From: an uncultured Clostridium sp. | GTDB lineage: Bacteria; Bacillota; Clostridia; Lachnospirales; Lachnospiraceae | Direction: 5' to 3' | NCBI GenBank assembly: GCA_937885015.1 | Contig: CALAAS010000034.1 | Coordinates: 1 to 64,000 of the forward strand | DNA: 64,000 bases | Made by a program: the position numbers and the translations under genes | The notes under the pieces: generated by a model | Told to the model about the DNA's origin: nothing | Databases searched by the model: none | The model's input: the letters and a program-made list of their open reading frames with translations, nothing else | Shown here: piece by piece, positions 1-7,009 of the stretch | Position numbering within the stretch: position 1 is the stretch's first letter | How the letters are laid out: each line of letters opens with the position of its first letter

Positions 1-783
1 AAAGTTGTCTTCGTAATCCGGAAGGAGATTGAAGAAGAATTTCGTCAGGTAATCGGAGACCGGATTGCTGAAAAGATAACGGTAGAATATGCTTTTCAGG
101 AACTGGAAGACTTGCCGGAAGGATTTACTGTGCCGAAAGGCAGGAAAAAGCCATGGGGAACGGGGCAGGCAGTCCTGGCTTGCAGAGATGCGGTAAAAGA
201 GCCGTTTGCCATTATTAATGCAGACGATTATTACGGAAAAAGTGCTTACAAAATGCTTTATGAGTTTTTACACCGCACTTCAAAAGAAAGCAGTACAGAT
301 GGGATGTTAAAACTTGCCATGGCCGGATTCCGCCTGAAGAATACTCTCAGTGAAAATGGAACGGTTACACGGGGACTTTGTGTGGCAGATGCGGATGGAA
401 TGCTGAAGCGCGTTGTGGAGACGAGAGGGGTTCGGACACAGGAAGGCCAGGTGATCTGCGACAATGAAAACGTAATGGATCTCTTAACACTGGATTCTAT
501 CGTTTCCATGAACATGTGGACTGGAACGCCGGAGCTGTTTCCAGTTCTTGAACAGGGATTTCGGGAGTTTTTAAATAAGACAGAAGGGGATCCTCTGAAA
601 AAAGAATATCTTCTGCCTGATATTGTGGCAGATTTACTGGACAAAAAGCAGGCAGAGGTAACCGTTTTAAGTACAGACGATCACTGGATCGGAATCACCT
701 ATCAGGAAGATGTTGAGAAAGCGAAGGCAGATTTCAGAGTTCTGGAGAAAGAGGGAATCTATCATACCCCGTTATGGAGATAA
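1..783 (+). CDS. Sugar nucleotidyltransferase, 5' end missing
   Basis: The reading frame enters from base 1 without a start codon, so roughly the first 50-60 residues (in this family the Gly-rich nucleotide-binding signature) lie off the window; 260 residues remain. The protein has the GT-A type nucleotidyltransferase fold of glucose-1-phosphate uridylyl/thymidylyltransferases: KPWGTGQAVL near residue 53 and INADDYYG with the presumed metal-binding aspartates at about residues 75-76. It ends 6 bases before the next gene, a polysaccharide polymerase-like membrane protein, which suggests the tail of a surface-glycan locus. Substrate cannot be read from the sequence. Family call is solid, exact sugar is unknown. 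Confidence 0.85.
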   Translation, partial: KVVFVIRKEIEEEFRQVIGDRIAEKITVEYAFQELEDLPEGFTVPKGRKKPWGTGQAVLACRDAVKEPFAIINADDYYGKSAYKMLYEFLHRTSKESSTDGMLKLAMAGFRLKNTLSENGTVTRGLCVADADGMLKRVVETRGVRTQEGQVICDNENVMDLLTLDSIVSMNMWTGTPELFPVLEQGFREFLNKTEGDPLKKEYLLPDIVADLLDKKQAEVTVLSTDDHWIGITYQEDVEKAKADFRVLEKEGIYHTPLWR

Positions 784-789
784 ACGATC

Positions 790-2046
790 ATGGCTTTGCA
801 CGAATTTTCAAAGTATCTTTTTTACATGTTCATCCTCCTGAAACCCCTCTACCTCTTCCCATCCGGCTCTGTGGGAGTGGCAGACATCTTCCTGATGCTG
901 TCCTTCCTGGCCGCTCTTCTTGGTAAAAAGCAGAGCAGTCAGGGGATCCGCCTGTTCCGGGAGGATATCCCTTTTTACCTGTTTCTGGGGTTTGTGGTGC
1001 TGATCAATGGATGCTATTACGTTCATTATGGAAACAGGGAATTTCTCCTTTATACTATGTACTGGGTGTATTCGGCGGCAGCCATCTGGACCTTCCGCGT
1101 GCTGTATTCTCACGTATTTATGCGGGGAGTGGCGCTGGCCTGTGGTGTAAATATTTTTGTACAGACGGCGGTGCTTTTTTCGGGGCATGGGCGGTATTTT
1201 CATGAGACCTGGGGCGGTTCCCGCTTTATGGGAACCTTTAACGACCCGAACCAGTTTGCATTTTTTATATTTACCATGTTTCTGGTTCTTTTTATGGCAT
1301 ATCGACAGAAAAATGAAAGCGGTGCAGACAAAATCAGACAGCAGACATTTCTGCGCGTTCTGTTTTATCTGGTGTCTGGGCTTAGTCTGTTTTTGATTGG
1401 CTGTTCAAAATCTACGGGTATGTTTCTGGGACTTTTGGTGTTCTTTTCTGTCCTGCTGTGGCAGTGGTTCTGGGACAGAATGCAAAGTTCAGGAAGGCGG
1501 CTGGCCTGGCAGCTGGGAGTGTTCGTTCTTGCAGTGGCGGGAGGAATTTTGCTCTGGCAGCTCTGGCCGTCTGCAGATTTTGATATCTCAAAAACGGATT
1601 ATTCCCTGATTTCCAGAGTCCAGCAGAAAATCTGGAAGCTTTCCAATGGGAATCTGGCGGATCTTTTATATGACCGCAGTGCAGAACGCCTGGTTCTGGA
1701 ACCTCAGTATCTTCTGTTTGGAGCAGGAGAGGGGTATTTTGAGCGCTTTATTCCCTGGGGATTTGAAGCACGCCTGAGTCCTGGCGTATTTCATGTGTTC
1801 CATGTCAATGAAATCCATTCCAGCTTCTTTGATGTCTGGTTTTCCTATGGACTGATTCCGATGGCGCTTCTTACATACTGGGTTATGAAACATGCAGTGC
1901 GCTGCAGCCGGAGACAGCGGGCGGCGGTGATCGCTCTGCTTGCGGAAAGCTTTATACTGATGAACCTGCGCCAGCCATTTTTCTGGTTTATTCTGATTTA
2001 TGGAAGCTGTGGATATGTTTCTTTGAAGAGAGGAAAAGACGTCTAG
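790..2046 (+). CDS. O-antigen ligase/polymerase-like membrane protein
   Basis: A 418-residue polytopic membrane protein with about ten hydrophobic segments. A large extracytoplasmic-type loop in the C-terminal half contains the phrase HVFHVNEIHSSFFDVWFSYG, the kind of His/Glu-rich loop found in Wzy polymerases and WaaL-type O-antigen ligases. N-terminal half carries GTFNDPNQFAFF, also typical of the Wzy_C/O-antigen ligase superfamily. The ATG has GGAGA about 9 bases upstream, inside the end of the nucleotidyltransferase gene, so the two are co-transcribed. By family it would polymerise or attach glycan repeat units at the outer face of the membrane; whether polymerase or ligase cannot be told. 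Confidence 0.75.
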   Translation: MALHEFSKYLFYMFILLKPLYLFPSGSVGVADIFLMLSFLAALLGKKQSSQGIRLFREDIPFYLFLGFVVLINGCYYVHYGNREFLLYTMYWVYSAAAIWTFRVLYSHVFMRGVALACGVNIFVQTAVLFSGHGRYFHETWGGSRFMGTFNDPNQFAFFIFTMFLVLFMAYRQKNESGADKIRQQTFLRVLFYLVSGLSLFLIGCSKSTGMFLGLLVFFSVLLWQWFWDRMQSSGRRLAWQLGVFVLAVAGGILLWQLWPSADFDISKTDYSLISRVQQKIWKLSNGNLADLLYDRSAERLVLEPQYLLFGAGEGYFERFIPWGFEARLSPGVFHVFHVNEIHSSFFDVWFSYGLIPMALLTYWVMKHAVRCSRRQRAAVIALLAESFILMNLRQPFFWFILIYGSCGYVSLKRGKDV

Positions 2047-2067
2047 GAAAATCCGGAAAATTTTACC

Positions 2068-2117
2068 AAAAAACGTGTGGCGTTTCTGCAGCTGGATTTA
2101 CGCAGAAACGCCACATG
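2068..2117 (-). terminator. Hairpin 1, 14-bp perfect stem
   Basis: Arms 2076-2089 and 2102-2115 are perfectly complementary (TGTGGCGTTTCTGC) around a 12-base loop. Read on the minus strand the stem is followed by TTTTTT (2068-2073), giving a rho-independent terminator for the leftward gene at 2450-2716; on the plus strand no U-run follows. Confidence 0.7.
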
Positions 2118-2145
2118 CTGTATGCTTATTATAGCGGATTCGGAT

Positions 2146-2196
2146 AAAAAGACCGACAGGGCAGACTATGCGAGAGAATAGTCTGCCCTGTTGGTC
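2146..2196 (-). terminator. Hairpin 2, 19-bp stem with U-run
   Basis: Arms 2151-2169 and 2178-2196 pair over 19 bp with a single G-U, loop of 8. On the minus strand the stem is followed by TTTTTAT (2146-2150), a textbook intrinsic terminator for leftward transcription. Confidence 0.8.
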
Positions 2197-2200
2197 TATA

Positions 2201-2276
2201 GAGCGTACGGCATAACGCTCTTTTCATAGGAAGAACGCTGCTCTTTTGAAGAAACCTTGCAAAAGAAGAACGTTCT
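2201..2276 (+). terminator. Hairpins 3 and 4 downstream of the polysaccharide genes
   Basis: GAGCGT (2201-2206) pairs with ACGCTC (2215-2220) and is followed by TTTTC, a short plus-strand terminator. Immediately after, AGAACG (2232-2237)/CGTTCT (2271-2276) encloses CTTTTG (2243-2248)/CAAAAG (2260-2265), a second fold. Together they probably end the glycan operon. Confidence 0.5.
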
Positions 2277-2449
2277 AAAAGGTATTATAGCATATATATG
2301 AAAAAATACAAGTATTTATTAAAATTAAATAAAATAAGCTGTTTCAATTGCATAAAATTTCTGTAAATTTTGTAATTTAATGTTCCAGGTCATGATAAGA
2401 CTTTGGTCCATACCCCTAATTTTATTTTTATACGTTTCTTAAAAAGGTT

Positions 2450-2716
2450 TCACACGGTCACTCCGATAGTTCTTAGAAAGTGAAGCGTTTTTTCATAATC
2501 TTTTTTTGATACAAGTAGTTCATATCGATACATATTTTTTAGTATATCATCATTGCTGTCATTTAAAACGCGCACTCTTTGAAAACGGTCGGCTAAATTA
2601 ATTGTGTTGCTAATAGTCTTTACATTTTTGCTTTCGATGAATTGCTTTATTTGCATAAATTTATGATAGTCATTACCGTACCACACACATTTCCAAAAAT
2701 ATTTTTCAAATATCAA
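2450..2716 (-). CDS. Small DUF2007-like protein in AT-rich DNA
   Basis: An 88-residue soluble protein, start TTG at 2716 preceded by GGAGGA (2728-2734 on the complement), slightly far from the start at about 12 bases. The pattern of a short aromatic N-terminus (WKCVWYGNDYHKF), a central NLADRFQR and a C-terminal YELLVSKKDYEKTLHFL resembles the small putative signal-transducing (DUF2007-type) proteins of Clostridia; this is recognition by pattern, not a proof. It stands alone, pointing left towards two intrinsic terminators at 2068-2196. Codon use is much more AT-rich than the neighbouring genes, suggesting transfer or weak selection. Confidence 0.6.
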   Translation of the reverse strand: MIFEKYFWKCVWYGNDYHKFMQIKQFIESKNVKTISNTINLADRFQRVRVLNDSNDDILKNMYRYELLVSKKDYEKTLHFLRTIGVTV

Positions 2717-3111
2717 GTTTTAGATTATTCCTCCGGTATCAATAATATTGTTTTAAATTAAAAAATTAGATATGTAAAGAGGCTTTTTGATTTTAAAAGC
2801 ATTTAAAACGATATAGTTGGAGAATATGGCGATCACCTCTCTTCTTAAATCTTTTAATTAGAACAAGTAAAATATTATTATCAGTATATATACGAATTAT
2901 ATAGTGATTTTTAAAATTTTCAATGGCTATGTCTTTGAGTTTCCGAAGTTTTATCCACAGACACACTTGCAAACCGCCTATTTAAGCTATTTGCAGTCCT
3001 TACCATTCCTCAAAGTGATTAAAACGGGATAAAGATAGCATGGCAAAGAAAAACGAAAAGCACGGAAAACGGGAAAGAAAAAGCGGAAAGAGGGGAAGAA
3101 TAGAGTATAAG
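2717..3111. other. AT-rich gene-free stretch
   Basis: No credible gene seen. It holds the upstream region of the leftward gene at 2450-2716, a perfect consensus DnaA box TTATCCACA at 2951-2959, and one purine-rich 21-codon frame starting ATG at 3040 that lacks a ribosome binding site. Composition changes sharply to GC-rich near 3000. Confidence 0.5.
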
Positions 3112-3150
3112 GCGTGCCGCACCATGTATTTTTGCGGCACGCGGAGGAGG
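3112..3150 (+). promoter_or_regulatory. Leader hairpin abutting the ribosome binding site of the YitT gene
   Basis: GCGTGCCGC (3112-3120) pairs perfectly with GCGGCACGC (3134-3142) around a 13-base loop, and GGAGGAGG (3143-3150) starts at the very next base. There is no U-run, so a stability or translation-control hairpin is more likely than a terminator. Confidence 0.5.
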
Positions 3151-3155
3151 TACTT

Positions 3156-3977
3156 ATGGGTGGAAAACAATTTGGACTGATCCTGGCAGGAACGACGGCC
3201 TGCGGAATCGGGATCCGTGCCTTCATTGAGCCGGCGCATATTGCTCCGGGCGGGGCTTCCGGAGCGGCCCTGATGATTCATTTTCTGACGGGGTTTCCGG
3301 TGGGCCTTTTAATTCTTTTTCTGAATATACCGCTTCTGGCATTGGCCTGGTTTTTTCTGAGCCGACGGTTTGCCGTTTTGACGGCAGGTGTAAGCGTTCT
3401 TTCGGCGGTGATTCTGGATGGGGTGGTAACGCCATTTTGCCCGGTTTATGATGGCAGCCGCCTTCTTGGAAGTCTGTACGGAGGCGTGCTGGCGGGCGGC
3501 GGAATGGCCCTGGTATTCCTGGCGGGGGCCAGTACGGGCGGGACGGACATCCTGGGGTATCTTCTGCAGAAAAAAAGACCGCATATTTCCATAGGAAGGG
3601 CCCTTCTTCTGGTGGACGGAGTGATTCTGGCGGCATCGGTGGCGGTGTTTGGCGATGTGGAGTCTGCTCTGTTTGGCCTGATCGCCTTGTATGCCCAGGC
3701 CAGAGTGGTGGATTCTGTCCTGTATGGAGCCTCTACGGGCCGCCTGGTATTTGTGGTTACGGCAAAGCCGGAGCGATTGATACAGCGGATTATTTGTGAG
3801 GTGGGGAGGACGGCAACGGTTTTGCCCGGTCAGGGAGCTTATAGCGGTAAGGATCTCTCCTTACTGCTTTGTACGGTAAAAAAAGCGCAGTTTGAGAAAC
3901 TGAAGGCCATTGTCCAGGAAGGGGATCCGGAAGCTTTTGTGGTGGCTGCGGAGGCCTCAGAGGTTCTGAATTTATAA
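3156..3977 (+). CDS. YitT family membrane protein
   Basis: A 273-residue member of the YitT (DUF161 plus DUF2179) family: five to six hydrophobic segments in the first 180 residues with the Gly-rich phrase PGGASGAALMIHFLTG and the SLYGGVLAGGGMALVFLAGASTGG block, then a soluble C-terminal domain (about 190-273, VVTAKPERLIQRI... and GAYSGKDLSLLLCTV) typical of DUF2179. The ATG at 3156 follows GGAGGAGG by 5 bases; an in-frame GTG at 3114 lies inside the leader hairpin and is rejected. Function of the family is unknown, proposed membrane transport. It is monocistronic, ahead of the nusB promoter. Confidence 0.85.
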   Translation: MGGKQFGLILAGTTACGIGIRAFIEPAHIAPGGASGAALMIHFLTGFPVGLLILFLNIPLLALAWFFLSRRFAVLTAGVSVLSAVILDGVVTPFCPVYDGSRLLGSLYGGVLAGGGMALVFLAGASTGGTDILGYLLQKKRPHISIGRALLLVDGVILAASVAVFGDVESALFGLIALYAQARVVDSVLYGASTGRLVFVVTAKPERLIQRIICEVGRTATVLPGQGAYSGKDLSLLLCTVKKAQFEKLKAIVQEGDPEAFVVAAEASEVLNL

Positions 3978-3978
3978 C

Positions 3979-4007
3979 TTGTAGAAAATTCCGGGATACG
4001 TTATAAT
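3979..4007 (+). promoter_or_regulatory. SigA promoter of the nusB operon
   Basis: TTGTAG (3979-3984), 17-bp spacer, TATAAT (4002-4007), about 85 bases before the nusB start. Predicted driver of the long nusB-to-recN operon. Confidence 0.7.
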
Positions 4008-4092
4008 GATAAATTAGAGTAATATTCATTTTTCTGATATTTTATACAGATTATTTTATAGGATAAGAGGATAGAGAGCAGGAGGATATGAT

Positions 4093-4536
4093 ATGACCAG
4101 AAGAGAACTGAGAGAGCACTGCTTCAAGCTTTTGTTCTGCGCGGATTTTTATCCGGCAGAGGAGACTGGTGAGCAGATTGAACAGTATTTTACGGAACCG
4201 CAGGAGGAAGAGGACGTCCCGGAGGGCGTTGGAGAGGTGCTGCACAGTCCGGCGCTGGACGTATTTGACGGCGGCTATGTGAAGAATAAGGTGGAGCGTA
4301 TCATGGAGTGTATTCCGCAGTTGGATGCCTCTATCAATGAGATTGCCAAAGGCTGGACGACCCGGCGTATGGGAAAGGTGGAGCTGACGATTCTCCGCCT
4401 GGCCCTGTACGAGATCCGGTACGATGAGGATGTGCCGGAGAAGGTGGCGATCAATGAGGCGGTGGAGCTGGCTAAAAAGTACGGCGGAAATGATTCTCCA
4501 TCCTTTGTAAACGGGATTTTGGCGAAGCTGGTGTAG
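4093..4536 (+). CDS. nusB: Transcription antitermination factor NusB
   Basis: A 147-residue all-helical NusB. It begins MTRRELREHCFKLLFCADF, the RNA-binding N-terminal helix of the family, and ends with IRYDEDVPEKVAINEAVELAKKYG...SPSFVNGILAKL, the conserved C-terminal block. NusB binds boxA RNA with NusE (S10) and supports antitermination in rRNA operons. AGGAGGATATGAT precedes the ATG. It is the first gene of an operon; xseA starts 3 bases after its stop, an arrangement common in Clostridia. Length is normal. Confidence 0.96.
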   Translation: MTRRELREHCFKLLFCADFYPAEETGEQIEQYFTEPQEEEDVPEGVGEVLHSPALDVFDGGYVKNKVERIMECIPQLDASINEIAKGWTTRRMGKVELTILRLALYEIRYDEDVPEKVAINEAVELAKKYGGNDSPSFVNGILAKLV

Positions 4537-4539
4537 TCC

Positions 4540-5778
4540 ATGGCCGGGGTGTATTCGGTATCGCAGGTAAATGCGTATATTAAAAATATGTTTGCCCAGG
4601 ATTTTGCCCTGAACCGGATTTCTGTGAAGGGGGAGGTATCCAACTGCAAGTACCATTCCTCCGGACATATTTATTTTACCCTGAAGGATCGTCTTGGGGC
4701 CATGCAGGCGGTTATGTTTGCCAGCAGACGGCGCGGCCTCGCCTTCCAGCTGGCGGAGGGCCAGCAGGTGGTGGTAAAGGGCAGCATTGAGGTGTATGAG
4801 CGGGATGGCCGGTACCAGCTTTATGCCAGTGAGATTACCCTGGACGGAACGGGGGATCTGTTCCGCCGGTTTGAAAAGCTCCGGAATGAGCTGGAGGAGA
4901 TGGGGATGTTTGCTCCGGAGTATAAAAGTCCCATTCCCAGATATGCGAGAACGGTTGGAATTGTGACGGCCAATACGGGAGCTGCCATCCGGGATATTAT
5001 GAATATCGCAAAGAGGCGGAATCCATATGTACAGCTGGTGCTTTGCCCGGCTCAGGTACAGGGGACGGCAGCGGCTCCCAGCATTGTGCGTGCCATTGAG
5101 ACGCTGGATGCTATGGGACTGGATGTGATGATCGTGGGGCGCGGAGGCGGTTCCATCGAGGATCTGTGGGCCTTTAACGAGGAGATCGTGGCCCGGGCGA
5201 TTTTTGCCTGTCGGACTCCGGTTATCTCGGCGGTGGGCCATGAGACGGATGTGACCATTGCAGATTATGTGGCGGATCTTCGGGCTCCGACGCCATCTGC
5301 GGCGGCAGAACTGGCGGTATTTGATTACCATTTGTTTGAAGAGCAGTGCCAGGCAGCGGCCAGCCGCCTTTATCAGGCTCTGTACCGGAAGGGGGAGCAG
5401 GCAGCCGGGCGTCTGGAACAGTATCGTCTCCGCCTCCGGCTGTTCAGTCCGGAGCGTCAGCTTAATGACCGGAGGCAGCGCCTTTTTGATCTGCAAGATC
5501 GGATGGAGAGGCTGATGGGACAGAGGCTGGAGGATTGCCGTCATCGTTTGGCGGTGGCGGGAAGCCGTCTGGACGGTCTTTCGCCGCTTTTGCGGATCAG
5601 CGGCGGTTTTGGTTTTGTGACAGACCGGGAGAATCGACGGCTTGAGACGGTTTTGGCGGTGGCGCCGGGGGATGAAATCCGCATTCGCCTGCGGGACGGC
5701 CAGATTATGGCAGCGGTGCAGGAGATCCGGCCGGAGGCGTCGGGGATTCAGTCAGAATCAGCTGGCGCCCCGTCTTAA
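4540..5778 (+). CDS. xseA: Exodeoxyribonuclease VII large subunit
   Basis: A 412-residue XseA. An N-terminal OB-fold (about residues 1-100, with KGEVSNCKYHSSGHIYFTLKD) binds single-stranded DNA; the catalytic domain follows with GIVTANTGAAIRDI, VGRGGGSIEDLWAFNEE and ISAVGHETDVTIADYVADLRAPTPSAAAEL, then a coiled, Arg/Gln-rich tail that binds small subunits. With XseB it forms exonuclease VII, which degrades single-stranded DNA to oligonucleotides in repair and recombination. Starts 3 bases after nusB, so translational coupling is likely. Confidence 0.96.
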   Translation: MAGVYSVSQVNAYIKNMFAQDFALNRISVKGEVSNCKYHSSGHIYFTLKDRLGAMQAVMFASRRRGLAFQLAEGQQVVVKGSIEVYERDGRYQLYASEITLDGTGDLFRRFEKLRNELEEMGMFAPEYKSPIPRYARTVGIVTANTGAAIRDIMNIAKRRNPYVQLVLCPAQVQGTAAAPSIVRAIETLDAMGLDVMIVGRGGGSIEDLWAFNEEIVARAIFACRTPVISAVGHETDVTIADYVADLRAPTPSAAAELAVFDYHLFEEQCQAAASRLYQALYRKGEQAAGRLEQYRLRLRLFSPERQLNDRRQRLFDLQDRMERLMGQRLEDCRHRLAVAGSRLDGLSPLLRISGGFGFVTDRENRRLETVLAVAPGDEIRIRLRDGQIMAAVQEIRPEASGIQSESAGAPS

Positions 5779-5843
5779 ACAGTTACGAAAATGAAAATAA
5801 ATGAAAATAGATGTAAGAAAATAGTTCAGGAGGCGTGAGGCGC

Positions 5844-6104
5844 ATGGAGATACGGGAAAATCCGGACCGCATGGAGGCGGGAGCGGCGCAGGAAAAAGAG
5901 CTGGAACAGCTTTCTGTGGAGGAGATGTTTGAGCGTCTGGACGGGATTATCCGGAACCTGGAGGATGGGAAGAGTTCTCTGGAGGATGCGTTTACCTGTT
6001 ATGAAAGCGGGATGCGCCTTGTAAAGGCGTGTGCAGGAAAGATTGACCGGGTGGAGAAACAGATTCTTGTGGTCAATGGGCAGGAGATGGAGGAACAGGC
6101 GTGA
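5844..6104 (+). CDS. xseB: Exodeoxyribonuclease VII small subunit
   Basis: An 86-residue XseB, with the family core LSVEEMFERLDGIIRNLEDGKSSLEDAFTCYESGMRLVKAC, two helices that wrap the XseA tail. The ATG at 5844 follows CAGGAGGCG by about 9 bases; the in-frame GTG at 5835 overlaps that ribosome binding site and is rejected. The N-terminal 20 residues are a non-conserved extension. Its stop overlaps the next start (TGATG), typical of coupled expression with ispA. Confidence 0.93.
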   Translation: MEIRENPDRMEAGAAQEKELEQLSVEEMFERLDGIIRNLEDGKSSLEDAFTCYESGMRLVKACAGKIDRVEKQILVVNGQEMEEQA

Positions 6105-6997
6105 TGACGGATGGGATGAAGGAGAAACTGTTGGAGGCAGCCAGGGAGGTCGAGGAGACGGTGTATGCATTTCTCCCGGCGGAGGAAGGGTATCAGAAGA
6201 CGATTTTTGAGGCGATGAATTACAGCATGCGCGCCGGAGGAAAACGTCTCCGTCCTCTGCTGATGCGGGAGGTATACCGCCTTTTGGGCGGCAGTGGCCG
6301 GGAGATAGAACCCATGATGGCAGCCATGGAGATGATACACACCTCATCGCTGATCCATGATGACCTGCCATGCATGGACAATGACGAGTATCGCCGTGGA
6401 AAGAAGACAACCTGGGTGGTATACGGCTACGACATGGCGGTTCTGGCGGGGGACGCTCTTTTGATCTATGCGGTGGAGACGGCTTCCAAGGCCTTTGCCA
6501 TGACAGAGGATGCCAAAAAGGTAGGAGAATGTATCCGGATTCTGGCGGAAAAAACGGGGATTTACGGGATGATCGGCGGTCAGACGGTGGACGTTGAGAT
6601 GACCAATCAGCGGATTCCAAGAGAAAAACTGGATTTTATTTACCGGCTGAAGACGGGAGCTCTTCTGGAGGCGTCCATGGTCATCGGTGCCGTGATGGCC
6701 GGGGCCTCTAAAGAGGTCTGCGATACCGTGGAGCGGATGGCTGCGGCAGTGGGCCTGGCATTCCAGATCCAGGATGATATTCTGGACGTGACCAGCAGCC
6801 AGGAGGTGCTGGGAAAGCCGGTGCTCAGCGATGCGAAGAATAATAAAACGACGTATGTGACCATTGAGGGGATTGAAAAAGCGAAGCAGGAAGTGGAGCG
6901 CCTCTCAGAAACGGCGGTGGATATTCTTTATTCCCTGCCGGGAAAAAATGAATTCCTGGAGGAGCTGATCCACGCGCTGGTCAACCGTGAAAAATAA
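6104..6997 (+). CDS. ispA: Farnesyl/polyprenyl diphosphate synthase
   Basis: A 297-residue short-chain trans-prenyltransferase. It has the first Asp-rich motif in SSLIHDDLPCMDNDEYRRG and the second in QIQDDILDVT, both needed to bind Mg-diphosphate, plus YSMRAGGKRLRPLL for isopentenyl diphosphate. It condenses IPP with DMAPP/GPP to make farnesyl diphosphate, the precursor of undecaprenyl and quinone-type lipids. The next gene, dxs, opens the MEP pathway that supplies IPP, so the two are functionally linked. Start chosen at the ATG overlapping the xseB stop by one base; a GTG one codon upstream is possible. Confidence 0.94.
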   Translation: MTDGMKEKLLEAAREVEETVYAFLPAEEGYQKTIFEAMNYSMRAGGKRLRPLLMREVYRLLGGSGREIEPMMAAMEMIHTSSLIHDDLPCMDNDEYRRGKKTTWVVYGYDMAVLAGDALLIYAVETASKAFAMTEDAKKVGECIRILAEKTGIYGMIGGQTVDVEMTNQRIPREKLDFIYRLKTGALLEASMVIGAVMAGASKEVCDTVERMAAAVGLAFQIQDDILDVTSSQEVLGKPVLSDAKNNKTTYVTIEGIEKAKQEVERLSETAVDILYSLPGKNEFLEELIHALVNREK

Positions 6998-7009
6998 ATG
7001 GAGAGCGAC

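Noticed and set aside
2951..2959. Replication origin suggested by a DnaA box
   Set aside because: Only one box, and no dnaA, dnaN or rpmH genes nearby.
4051..5544. 497-codon open frame antisense to nusB-xseA
   Set aside because: Its protein is a His/Arg/Pro-rich mirror of the GC-rich real genes, with no ribosome binding site; nusB and xseA are certain.
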